Source of the DNA: Episyrphus balteatus
Lineage: Eukaryota > Arthropoda > Insecta > Diptera > Syrphidae
Assembly: GCF_945859705.1 (NCBI RefSeq)
Contig: NC_079138.1
Span: 7,068,001-7,132,000, forward strand
DNA: 64,000 bases
Direction: 5' to 3'
The position numbers were made by a program, and so were the translations under genes. The notes beneath the pieces were generated by a model. That model was not told where the DNA came from. It made no database searches and was given only the letters and a program-made list of their open reading frames with translations. The number at the start of each line of letters is the position of its first letter. The first letter of the stretch is position 1. This document shows, one piece after another, positions 37,086 to 48,400 of the stretch.

Positions 37086-38389
37086 CAGGGTTCGGACTTT
37101 ACTTCGATCGAAGTAGATTTACTTCGATTTTCGGAAAAAATAAAATCTACTTCCCTACTTCTCTTTTTCAAGAACTACTTCTATTTCTTGATTGAAAAAT
37201 ATTTTTCAAACAATAAATTTAAAGAAATTAGAGAAAGGGATTTAACTTTAATTTTGAATCTAGTCTAGGCATTGAGAAATAAAGCTCCACTGAAATTTCA
37301 AAAGATGAATGGAGGTCAGTTCTTATTCGACTTCAAGATATAAGGCCGTGTGCGAATTGCGTTAAAATGTTGGTTAAAATATGACGTTTGGTTAAAATTT
37401 GACACTAGCATGGTGAATAAAATGGGTTAAAATTTACCCAGCTGCGGAGCAGGGTAAAATTTGACACTAGTGGTTAAAATTTGACGTTTCTCAAGATAGA
37501 AAGATCAAGATAGATTTGAAATTATTTTTGTTATAATGCGTTGATATTTCAAGAAATGTTAAAAGTATTAATACAAAGTAATTCCTCAAATTAATATTCA
37601 TCTTGAAAATTGAAAATCTACTAATTATTTGTTTGTTTTTTATTTTTAATATTTCTATTTTGTTGGCAGCTGGTGAACTACGAATTAGTGTTAGAAGACT
37701 GAACTAATAAATTTCTTTTTGATCATAATGAAATGGGAATTTATCGATAAAATAAAAAAAAGTATGTGAAATTGAGAATTTCTTACATTTTCATACTAGA
37801 ATATTTAACTTGATATGTTTTCAACTGGGTTTTGTTAAAAAAAATAGTTAATTGAATATAAGAAAAGCCATTTTTGAGGGTAATTTTGTTTTATCTTGAG
37901 GGAATTTTATTCAAAGTAGTACCAAGAAAAAAGTCCCATTTAATACATTTTAACCCAATTCGCACAGCAAAAAAATAAATTTGATCCCTTTTTTAACCAA
38001 ACGTCAAATTTTAATCGTGGTAGAAATTTTAACCAACATTTTAACGCAATTCGCACACGGCCTAAATAAAATGTATCAAAGTAATTTTGACTGATTTTGA
38101 AGAATTCTTGATCAAAAATTTGTTAGATTATGCTGAACTAACCGTTTTACCCAACCACAACGTTGCAACCACTAGATGAGAAAGATTTTTTTTTGGAAAA
38201 GAACATACCTAATAAAAAAAGTTAGGAAAATTAATTTTGTTGAAAATTAATTTTTTTAGAATAAATATTTGTAAATAAAAGTTCTGAAAGTTTAATTTTG
38301 AAATATAACTACTTCCGAAATTTTGGATCTACTTCACTTTTTTTCTTTCAAAGTTGCTTCGAAATTTTGAAACTGAAGTCCGAACCCTG
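37086..38389. mobile_element. Non-autonomous hAT element, CAGGGTTCGGACTT termini, with nested insert
   Basis: CAGGGTTCGGACTT / AAGTCCGAACCCTG perfect 14-bp ends; flanks GTCGCTGT (37078-37085) and TTCGCTGT (38390-38397) match at 7 of 8. Subterminal repeats CTACTTC / GAAGTAG. A 719-bp element is inserted at 37344-38062, leaving about 580 bp of hAT. Confidence 0.85.
37344..38062. mobile_element. MITE, GGCCGTGTGCGAATTGCGTTAAAA termini
   Basis: Long terminal inverted repeats of about 38 bp (…ATGTTGGTTAAAAT / ATTTTAACCAACAT…) flanked by TAA on both sides (37341-37343, 38063-38065). Same family as 27373-27888. Nested in a hAT element. Confidence 0.85.
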
Positions 38390-38397
38390 TTCGCTGT

Positions 38398-40140
38398 ACT
38401 TCTTATTCTTATAAGAAACGAATCACTGACGTGTGTTGGAAATCCTCTTATTCTACTTCAGCACTTTTTGTTGCTACACCTACATATATATATATTTTTT
38501 TTTTGTAAACCTATACACACTTTGACATTACCACAAACTACAACTCCACTTCACACAGCTACACCATTGTGGTCATCTGTAGTGATTGTGTGTTGTTCCT
38601 TCGAATTCTTATTAGTTCATCTCGTAATTTATTTCGCTACAGATTATTCATAATTTTGTGTTTGTTTTTTTTTTTGTTTTTTTATATTTTTTATTTTCTT
38701 TTTGTGAAATTTGTTCTTAATTTGATCTCGGACGGTGATTTTGTGAGTGTTTCTTTTTTTTCATTAAGTTTCATTTAATTGTAAGTTTATTTAATTTATT
38801 TATAAATATAATTTATATTATATTGTCAACCAAAGATGGGACTCAAATTCATTGTGTATGTGTGTGGGTAGAAATTGTAAACATTTCCATTTCCATAAAA
38901 AAAAAAAAAAATATAAAAATACTTTAATCAGGTTTTTTGGTTTTATTTTGTATTGAAAATAGCAAATATTGGATGAGTAACAGGAAGTTTTGCTAATGTT
39001 TATTTAATATAAGTAAAGTATACACGCCCATTCCATCAGGATATAATAGCTTTTAAGTTGAAATACAATTCTTTCCCATTCGAGAATCGAGATCCGAAAC
39101 TGATTTCGATTTGTTTCCAAATTATTGATGAGTAATATTGACCTAATGATGAATTTAGTTTAAAATTCCATTTAAGTTAATAAATTGACAACACAAACAC
39201 ACTATAAATACCGCAAGGAAATGTTTGTAGTAGGTACCTATTTTTAATTTCAATCATTTTGAAATAAGTTCGGAGGGAGCCTCTGTGAATCACCTGGAAA
39301 TGAGTGATGTTTGATGTTTATTTTAAGATTCACGGGTGTTGCGTGTATAATCGCATTTTAGGTCATAGAATCGAATTGTGAATTTTAAATGATCCCTGAG
39401 ATTGAATAAATAGATCTATTTAGTCTGTTTGGTTTATTTTGCAATGGATTCGATGTTTCTAAGAGTAATATCAATTCGTGCAGTTTAGATATTAAATACC
39501 TAAACATTTTTGTTAGACGCTAAACGAAACGAACACCCACATAAATTATACAAATTTCATAAGTACAATAGTTGAATTGTTACCTATAAAGGGAATAAAT
39601 GTATTTAACGCCTACAGGCTTATTTACATCAGATTTGTTAAAGCCTTGAAAAAAGGTTTGACAAATATTAGATATATATTATTGAGTAATAAGTAGAAAA
39701 AAAGAGTCAGATTCAGTTGACACGAGCTTGAATGTAAACAAAATTTGCGTATTGACTAGGTGTCTCACGATAAATCATTTCTGATGAGTCCAAATGAGTT
39801 CCATTGGTACGAAAGGCCAAATTTTTGTATGGACTAAAGACAGGGCCGAGCCTGGTTGGGGGGCATTGAGGGACAGTGCCCTATCTTAAAAATACCCTCC
39901 CTTCAAAAATATCCTGATTTTAAAGAGGCCTTGTTATGTACAAGTCCGAACTTTAAAGAAGTTCTAGATTCAAAAATGGCTCTAGCTTTGAAAATTTTCT
40001 GCCTAAAAATACCCTACATTCATTGACGTTTGAGGTCGCAAAGCAATTTTAGCCGCGGCTTTTTTAATTTAAAATTTTTGTATGAATTAAAGTAAACGAA
40101 CAATTCAGAAATCTCATTTAACAAACGAATTGAAATAAGA
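38398..40140. other. Intergenic; possible vinculin upstream exon near 38400-38780
   Basis: 38400-38780 is unusually C/T-rich and ends in a GTAAGT-type donor, so it could be a non-coding first exon of vinculin; not provable here. 38820-40140 shows no gene and no confidently paired repeat, ending in a 23-A run. Confidence 0.3.
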
Positions 40141-40175
40141 AAAAAAAAAAAAAAAAAAAAAAATCGTATAACTTA

Positions 40176-40527
40176 ATATAAATTTAAAAACAAGATAATT
40201 ATTATTTTATTTTTATTTTTAATTTTATTTTTAGTTTTAAAACTTAATATTTACAACATTTTTTGTTTAATTTTTAAATATTGCGACGCGTTTCGGATTT
40301 AATCCATCATCGGGCAGAGGTGTAGTTGACGTTTGATGTATTTTGTTTTTTGCCAATCAAAATACATCAAACGTCAACTACACCTCTGCCCGATGATGGA
40401 TTAAATCCGAAACGCGTCGCAATATTTAAAAATTAAACAAAAAATGTTGTAAATATTAAGTTTTAAAACTAAAAATAAAATTAAAAATAAAAATAAAATA
40501 ATAATTATCTTGTTTTTAAATTTATAT
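40176..40527. repeat. Near-perfect inverted repeat with 170-bp arms and 12-bp spacer
   Basis: 40176-40345 and 40358-40527 are almost exact inverse copies, preceded by a poly(A) tract at 40141-40163. Each arm contains CCGATGATGGATTAAATCC followed by GAAACGCGTCGC, a layout like the minimal hammerhead ribozymes reported in Penelope-like elements. Confidence 0.85.
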
Positions 40528-42069
40528 TTTTTCATATACACTATACAACATGAAGACAACACCACAAATTATACGTATAACTTAAGTTTTAACACCAAAA
40601 TCGAAAAAGTGCTGATGTCAGGCTCTAACAAGAGACCTCCTTTGGAAATTTCACCGTAGCAATAAAAAGTTCTTTCTAATAAAGTGTTGCCTGTCAGGGA
40701 AAAAACCATAATTTTGGAAAGGAACAAAATTTTTTCAATACTAAACAATTTGAAAGAGAAAAAATTTAACAATTTTAATTGGTGAAAATTGTAAAAATCT
40801 TTACAATTATCTCGAAAAATCAATCTGTTACAGAGAAATGATTATAACAGAATTTTCTTAATACTTAAATAAAAAATAGTACAATTATATATCATGTTTT
40901 TCTAATTACTATTGTTGTATATTATTTATTATTTTATTAATAACTTCAAATTTTGAATGGGTTCAAATACCCTCTATTAATTTAACTCTTGCGTTTATTT
41001 TTGTTTTAGCCAAACTAAAAACTCTTCATTTTTGTAATCTTGAAACCAAGTTCTACTCAACTTTAACTTTGTTTTTGCCAAACTAAAAGCTGTTAATTCT
41101 TCATAATTCTAAACATAATTTGAAAACACATTGTCAATCTGGCAGACGGTATTGCCACCGCCAAAACACTTTTATTACCAAATTTATATTCCAATCAAAT
41201 GTAACCGAAACTCTTGTATATAACAATTTTAATTAATAAAACTCATCTATCTATTTACCCTAAATTCAAAAATATGATTCAATTTAAATTTAACTCGTGA
41301 AAACTCTAACTCCTATGTTTATTTGTATTGAATTAGAAAGTGCAATGCGCGGGTGGCAATATAGCTACCAGAGATGTATAACTATTATAATAATTTTTGA
41401 GACCAAGTTAATTTCGTATATAAACTTCGGATATATTATCCCAACTCAGATCAAATTTTATTTTCATTTTATTACTCTGCTCTATGTCAAAATTACAAAT
41501 TTTTTTTGAAAACTTTGATTTCTTTGGTTTTCTAAAACTTAAACGGTATTTATTAATAAAATGATGAAATAAACTCATAAGAATTTGATTTTGCTCATGG
41601 AACAGTGATAAAAAAAATTAATTTACAACTGTAAAAATGTCGTGTTCGCTCCCTCAAAACAGGAAATCTATTTGATTTATTTATTTAATGCGTTTAAAAC
41701 TAACGTTAATCACTTATTATAACATTATCTTAAAACTATGTAGTACAGTACAATTTTCATCACGATAATGTATTATTGTTGAATTAGTTGTACATTTGTT
41801 GTACATAAATGAAGCTTAAAAAATTGAGCCTTATTTTAGTCTTTTAAAAAATGTCAGCCAACATTTAGCGCGATCTGCGAATTTGAAGTCAAAAGTATGG
41901 TTTTTATTTTGATGACAGATATATAATTATAATCGTTTTATATGAAAAATAGTTTCTACATTCTAATGAAAGGAAATAAAAATAAAAAAAATCGAAAAAT
42001 TTGGTTTTTGTTATTTCTAATCATTGTGCAATTAAGTCGTAAAACAATAATCTTTTTTATCAAAAAATA
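40528..42069. other. Non-coding intergenic sequence
   Basis: AT-rich, no gene. TTTAGCGCGATCTGCG near 41869 resembles the terminus of the TTAA MITE family (compare 30820-30836) and may be a fragment. Confidence 0.35.
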
Positions 42070-42255
42070 AAACCGACTTCCATGGATCAAATCCATGGTT
42101 TTATGGTTTTTCTAATAGTTCCTATGGCTATAACTGAACGAAATTAAAATGGGACCACATTGCAGCCACCAGCTTTCTTATACAAAAAGAATTATTAAAA
42201 TTGGTTCACTCAGTCCAAAGTTATGAGGTAACAAACCTCCTCCTTTTTGGAAGTC
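42070..42255. mobile_element. Short element, ACCGACTTCCA termini
   Basis: AACCGACTTCCATGG at the left, TTTTTGGAAGTCGGT at the right in inverse orientation, with AACCTCCTCC next to the right end. The right end read on the minus strand, ACCGACTTCCAAAAAGGAGG, resembles a repeat I recall as abundant in moth and butterfly genomes. Confidence 0.55.
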
Positions 42256-42269
42256 GGTAAAAAAGAATG

Positions 42270-42390
42270 TAGCTTTCACATGTTCTTTATTTTATCATTA
42301 CACCATCATTTTTCATAGAGATACAACCTATCAAAAATCACTACAAAATTTCGATTGTATTTCATTTAATTTTTAGGGCTAGTGTACAAC
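42270..42390. repeat. Diverged copy of retrotransposon 3' tail
   Basis: CACATGTTCTTTATTTT...GAGATACAACCTATCAAAAATCACT parallels 59850-59930 and 2640-2750. Confidence 0.5.
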
Positions 42391-42724
42391 AAAAAAACTA
42401 TTATTGTACTTTTAAATATGTATGTATAATCTATTTGGAAAGACAATCAAAGTTTTAACCTGAATACATTAATGCTTTGCACTTAAATTTACATTTACCA
42501 CCTCATATAAAATTTATAAATGTCTGATACGACCCTTGCCCCACCTTAAATTCAACTCTAACTACGGGTCTCACTAAAGGCCGTTGAAATCTTTATTTTG
42601 CCAATTTGATGTTTATCGACAGACGTATAACAAACAAAAAAAAATCAAGGAATTCATTTTATCGTCTTATAGAAAAATTCAATAATAATATATATTTTCA
42701 ATAATTTCCTCAAAACCCATCTAG

Positions 42725-43045
42725 TGACGCATCATGAAAGATTTCTTTAAGCTCTATTCATAACTGAAAACCAAAAATGTTTTTGGAGGTCTGGTTTTTG
42801 AATTATTTGCAATCTTCTTACATTCAGAAGCAGATATTTTCGGATCAAGGTCTCCAAAAAAATTTTGATTTAAAGATATGAGTTCACAATGAGCAATATG
42901 CAGGCCTCAGCCTCTTGTCGAAAAAAAGGCATATTCAAGAATCCATCGAGTTATACATCAAAAGAAAGGCCTCTTTAAGCTCTATTCATAACTGAAATTT
43001 CTTTAAGGTCTAGTTGCTGAATTATTTTAATTTTTTTTATTTTTA
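42725..43045. repeat. Dispersed repeat family C, copy 2
   Basis: Same phrases as 26430-27085: AAGCTCTATTCATAACTGAAA, AGAAGCAGAT, GGTCTCCAAA, ATGAGTTCACAATGAGCA and GCAGGCCT, then a second partial unit. Confidence 0.6.
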
Positions 43046-43504
43046 AAAATACCATAAAATTTCTTGTTTGTTTCTATCCAACCTACTCTCTTTAGCTTTT
43101 TGTCGCATCTTATGCAAATCAGCCTCTGTATTTGCTTGCATTTGTTATTAACAAATGATCATCATTTCAGCACCTTGTTGTTGATGAAAGAAAAAAAAAA
43201 CATAATAGAGATTTATGCTAGGAGTTGTAACTTTTCTTTATTTGGATAACTGTGAGTTCCAAAAAAGTACCACATCGAGATTAACTCCTACTTATACAGT
43301 TGATACCTGTGGATCACAAATATTTACTTATTCTTCTTCTGAAAAAGCTAATAGACAACAATTTATAATTCCGAGTGTAGGCTTTGCATTTTTTTTAAAT
43401 TATTATTCATTGAGATTCATAATATCTCCGTGTTCTAATTTGCCTATAAATACATAAATACTTTGTTAGGGTGAACTGAACTTATTAATTAATTCATCGA
43501 CGAT
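43046..43504. other. Non-coding, nothing recognised
   Basis: No gene or repeat recognised; two overlapping short open frames lack any family motif. Confidence 0.35.
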
Positions 43505-43512
43505 GAGATGTT

Positions 43513-44444
43513 CAGGGGCGTACACTCCCTTGGGGCAAGCGGGGCGGTGCCCCGGGGCCCCCGACCGCCCCAGGGCCCCCACTGGAGACAATGCAGAGAA
43601 GGAAACTGTTAGCATAAATTGAGTTACGAAGTAACCAGGGAGACAAATTATGTCATTCAGTGTAATGTATAATGCATTGGTAGCCACACAATATATGTAT
43701 ATTGATTTTAAAAAAAGTTACCCCAGGGGACCCAAAAAAAAAAAATAAACTGCTTTTTTAAAAGAAAAATTATAATTTTATCTTAGGGCCCCAAAAAATA
43801 TTATCTACTTGAAAAATCTTTGCCACCACAAATAATACATTAGGGGCCCCAAAAAAGCAAAAAAATATTATTTGAGGATCTTCAAAAGTGGTTCAAAACA
43901 ATCAAATGGAAAATTAAATATAAATTTAGGGGCCCCAACATAAATACATCAGGGCCCAAAATAAAAACATTACGTTATTGGTGGCATTCCGAATATTACT
44001 TCCGAACAGAGGCCCCAATACCTATGTATTAATTCTTGGCTCGAAAAAAATTATATTATATTTTAGGGGCCTCTAAGCAATTAAATTTGAGGCTCTAAAA
44101 ATAATTTTTCAGCGGCCTGATGATGGAAAATAAAATATGTATTTATTACTTCAGAACAGAGGCCCCAAGAAAATTTTTATTTTAGGGGTCTCTAAATATT
44201 TAATTTTGGGGGCCCCTAGTACAAGTGTTTACTACTTTTATGAGAGACATTTTAAGTCAGTATAGCAAAGTGCATTACGAACATATTAAAACATTAAAGT
44301 AAACCTAAAAATAAATAAGCCATACAAAAAAAAAAACCTATGGAGTATACGTATTTTTTTTGTAACTAAGGGGCCCCCAAATATCAAAGGGGCCCCAAAA
44401 TTTAGTCTTACCCCGGGGCCCCGGCGACTCAACGTACGCCACTG
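43513..44444. mobile_element. Non-autonomous hAT element with GGGGCCCC repeats
   Basis: Ends CAGGGGCGTAC / GTACGCCACTG; 8-bp duplication GAGATGTT at 43505-43512 and 44445-44452. 932 bp. Both subterminal zones are strongly GC-rich (GGGGCGGTGCCCCGGGGCCC on the left, CCCCGGGGCCCCGGCG on the right), and GGGGCCCC or GAGGCCCC recurs about ten times between them in AT-rich spacers. Confidence 0.88.
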
Positions 44445-44708
44445 GAGATGTTTATTCTCCCTCATAAGGAAGTCGTGCCTCGATTGCATTATTTTTAGTT
44501 CAGTCAATCAACAAACGAATATACATAGACAATAATACAGTAGGTAGGAATATTTTGAGTACTCGGAGAGCCCTTTGTAAATTTTTTTTTTTATGTAAAT
44601 CAGGTTGAAGAAATAGTATTTTGTTTGTATCTTAATACATGCAGTTTTAAATAAAATAATTGATTCAAATTTAGTATAAATATATTTATTTTTTATTTAT
44701 TTGCCTAG

Positions 44709-44760
44709 AAATTATTAAAAAGTATAGAGATTGAAAAAAAAAGATAAGAACAGCAACATC
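44709..44760 (+). other. Vinculin 5' UTR portion of first coding exon
   Basis: A pyrimidine-rich stretch ending in TTTGCCTAG precedes 44709, giving a plausible 3' splice site 52 bp before the vinculin ATG. This implies at least one upstream non-coding exon. The pyrimidine-rich segment at 38400-38780, ending in a GTAAGT-type donor near 38781, is a possible but unproven first exon. Confidence 0.45.
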
Positions 44761-47700
44761 ATGCCAGTCTTCCATACAAAAACCATTGAAAGTATTTTGG
44801 ATCCTGTTGCTCAACAGGTAAGTTTTTTCCTATTAAAACTTTTTAATTGATTTTATTATGCTTGTTGAATTAAATTATTTAAAAACGATACTTTAACTTG
44901 GATTTAAGGTATCTCGTTTAGTTATTCTTCATGAAGAAGCCGAAGATGGCAATGCTATGCCAGACCTTAGCCGTCCAGTTCAAGTCGTCTCAATGGCCGT
45001 TACCAATCTTATAAAAGTCGGTCGTGAAACAATTAACAGTTCAGATGATAACATACTTAAACAGGACATGCCGTCGGCTCTGACCCGTGTCGAGAATGCC
45101 TCTCAATTACTTGAAGAGGCATCAGATATGTTAAGGGGCGATCCATATTCCGGTCCAGCACGCAAAAAACTTATCGAAGGCAGCCGCGGCATATTACAAG
45201 GCACATCTGCCCTTCTTCTATGCTTTGACGAATCCGAAGTTAGGAAAATCATACAAGAATGCAAGCGGGTACTTGATTACCTGGCTATTGCTGAAGTAAT
45301 CGGTTCGATGGAAGATCTCGTACAGTTTTTGAAAGATTTAAGTCCATGCCTTAGCAAAGTTTCGAGAGAAGTGAGTGTACGTGAGAAAGAATTAACGCAT
45401 CAAGTGCATAGTGAAATTTTGGTGCGCTGTCTGGAGCAGGTTAAAATTCTTGCTCCAATTCTGATTTGCAGCATGAAAGTTTACATTCATATTGTTGAGC
45501 AAAATGGAGTAGGAGTCGATGAAGCTGCTGAAAATAGAAACTACTTAGCCTCACGTATGACGGATGAGATTCAAGAAATTATTCGTGTCCTACAACTTAC
45601 AACATATGACGAGGACACCAGTGAGCTGGATAATTTGACTGTTTTGAAGAAAATAAGCAATGCTATACTAAATAAAGTCGGCCTTGCTAATGACTGGCTG
45701 GCCAATCCGTATGCTTTGAAAGGTGGCGTTGGGGAAAAGGCCTTACGGCAAATAATAGAAAATGCTCACGAAGTGGCTGACAGATGTCTTCCTCAGGATT
45801 CAATGCCAATTCGCAAAATGGCTGACGATATTACCACCATGGGTAATGCATTGTGTGAGCTGCGCCATGACGGCAAAGGAACCAGTCCTCAAGCAGAGAG
45901 TTTGGCCAAAAATATACGCGAAAAACTGGGTAGCTTGCAGCAGGCTCTTATGAATGCCATAGTAGGTGTAAATAAAGCGGGAGTACAGCAAACCGCCCAT
46001 ACCATTCAAGGGCGCTTAGAGCAGGCATGTAAATGGCTGCAGAATCCAGAAATCAATGACAATGGCTTGGGTGAACGTGCAATCGGTTTGATTGTTGAAG
46101 AAGGAAGAAAAGTTGCCGATGGTTGTCCTGGCTACCAGAAAGCTGAAATACTCCAACTTTGTGATGAAGTAGAATATTTGAAAATGAATGCAGCCGGAAC
46201 GACACCCAAGGCAAAGGAATTTGCCAAGAAGCTCACCCACAAATTACATGAACTAAAGGAAGCAATACAAAATGCCCTAGTCAATCGAATCGTTCAGGAC
46301 TTTATGGATGTATCAACTCCGTTGAAACAATTCAGCGATGCAGTAAATGTTCCCCAAGGAACACCAAACCGAGAGCAAAATTTCAACCAGAAGTCAAATA
46401 ATTTACAAGCATTCAGTGATCGTGCTTCGAAAACTAGTCGAATGGTGGCGGCTGGTGGATCTGGCGGGAACAAAAAGATCGCCGAAATATTGCTGGCTTC
46501 AGCATCCCAAGTCGACAGTTTAACACCGCAACTGGTATCTGCTGGGCGCATTCGAATGAACTATCCGGGCAGCACAGCAGCTGACGAGCATTTGAACAAC
46601 TTGAAACAACAATATGCCGACACAGTTCTCAGGATGAGAACAGTTTGTGATCAGGCAACGAATCCGGCTGATTTTATCAAAACATCCGAAGATCACATGC
46701 AGGTTTATGTTAAGCTGTGTGAAGATGCTATTCATAATAAACAGCCCCAAAAAATGGTTGACAACACATCGAACATTGCACGCTTGGTTAATCGTGTTCT
46801 ACTCGTAGCCAAACAGGAAGCAGATAATTCCGAAGATCCAGTATTTACAGCAAAGCTTAATGCAGCAACCAATCGTCTGGAAAATTCACTACCAGCTATG
46901 GTTGGCGATGCAAAGATGGTTGCAACTAATATCAATGACCCGGTTCCTGCTAGTGCCTGGAGAGATTCTTATAAGAAGGTTAACTTTTTAAATTGGCTTA
47001 GACTGTAGAATTTTAAAATTTGTATTTTTATTATTTTTTACTTCAATAGCTACTAGCTGACGTGCGTGATGTTCGGTCTGCCATTGCACCCTCACATGCT
47101 GATTTACTTCCACCTGTTCCCGAATTAAATGCTTTGCATTTGTCTTCCAATGAAAACAAACGTAAGAAAAACGTTACCATGGTAAACGAAAAATTATTTT
47201 TTATTTCTTGCAGTGGACCGTGCTCCACCACGTCCTCCACTGCCACGTGAGGGTATGGCTCCAATTCGTCCACCACCACCAGAGACAGATGATGAAGATG
47301 AAGTCTTCCGCACGACGCCACATGCCAATCAACCAATTTTGGTAACGTTGTTGTTAATTTGTTTCGTTTATTTTAATTTATGTTGTTTTCTCCCTTTAAA
47401 GATTGCAGCTCGTGGTCTGCATCAAGAAGTTCGTCAATGGTCTTCCAAAGACAACGAAATTATTTCAGCAGCCAAACGTATGGCTGTCCTTATGGCTAGA
47501 CTATCTGAATTAGTTCTTGCCGATTCGAAAGGTAGCAAACGAGAGCTTATTGCTACAGCTAAACAAATTGCTGAAGCATCAGAAGATGTAACACGTTTGG
47601 CTAAGGATTTGGCAAGACAATGTACAGATCGTCGAATTCGTACAAACTTGTTGCAAGTTTGTGAACGTATTCCCACAATTGGAACGCAACTTAAAATTCT

Positions 47701-47965
47701 TTCAACTGTCAAAGCTACGATGTTGGGTGCTCAGGGATCCGATGAAGATCGCGAAGCAACAGAAATGTTGGTTGGAAATGCACAAAATCTAATGCAAAGT
47801 GTAAGTAATCCTTATTTACAAAATATCAAAAAATAAATATATTTTTTTAAAATTTAGGTAAAGGAAACTGTCCGAGCAGCTGAAGGTGCCAGCATCAAGA
47901 TTCGCTCTGATCAAACTAGCAATAGACTTCAATGGGTCAGGCGCCAACCTTGGTATCAATATTAA
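44761..47965 (+). CDS. Vinc: Vinculin
   Basis: Exons 44761-44817, 44909-46978, 47050-47161, 47214-47341, 47402-47800, 47858-47965; 2874 nt, phases consistent, 957 residues, close to the fly protein length. It links talin and alpha-catenin to actin at integrin and cadherin adhesions. It starts MPVFHTKTIESILDPVAQQ, the vinculin N terminus. The helical head (about 1-740) ends in a Pro-rich linker with PPRPPLP and IRPPPPETDDEDE; the actin- and lipid-binding tail contains QVCERIPTIGTQLKILST and ends WVRRQPWYQY. The 2070-nt second exon carries nearly the whole head. Alpha-catenin shares the fold but not this N terminus, linker or tail end. AATAAA sequences near 48258 and 48377 are candidate poly(A) signals. 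Confidence 0.96.
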
Positions 47966-48400
47966 AGTATCAAACAAACATAAAATCGTAAAAAATAAAA
48001 AACAAAATACGTTTGCCAAAATCAAATCCGAAGGGACTTTCTCTCTTACAATCATTTAAGAACAAAAAACAAACTAAACTGGAGTTAATTTTTTTTTTAC
48101 AAATTTTGTTTTTCAATGTTTGTGGGATGAAAATGCAATTAACAACGATTTTTTTTTATTATTATTATTTATACCTAATAGAGATAATTATAAAACATAA
48201 GCTAAATGTTATAAACTACAAAAAAAATATATCTTACTAATGTTGTTGAGTAGAAAAATAAAACAAATAAAAAACAAAGTGCATCTTAGAAAATACTTTA
48301 ACAACTATAAATTTATTTACAAAGAATCGAAAAATTTATTACAAAGATATTTATGATATATTATGATGAAATCAAAATAAATTGTTTTATTAACTAAGAA
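47966..48400 (+). other. Probable vinculin 3' UTR
   Basis: AT-rich non-coding sequence after the vinculin stop, with AATAAA hexamers near 48258 and 48377. No repeat family recognised here, in contrast to what follows. Confidence 0.45.

Noticed and set aside
38354..38778. Small secreted or membrane protein
   Set aside because: Hydrophobicity comes from a T-rich, pyrimidine-rich stretch; no codon bias or motif. A non-coding vinculin exon is the better guess.
47434..47712. Antisense gene over vinculin
   Set aside because: The frame is the complement of conserved vinculin tail codons and contains no recognisable domain; the same holds for antisense frames over the ATPase and the channel exons.
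44761..47965. Alpha-catenin as the identity of this gene
   Set aside because: The family is related, but the MPVFHT N terminus, the Pro-rich linker PPRPPLP...RPPPPETDDEDE and the WVRRQPWYQY end are vinculin features; 957 residues also fits vinculin.
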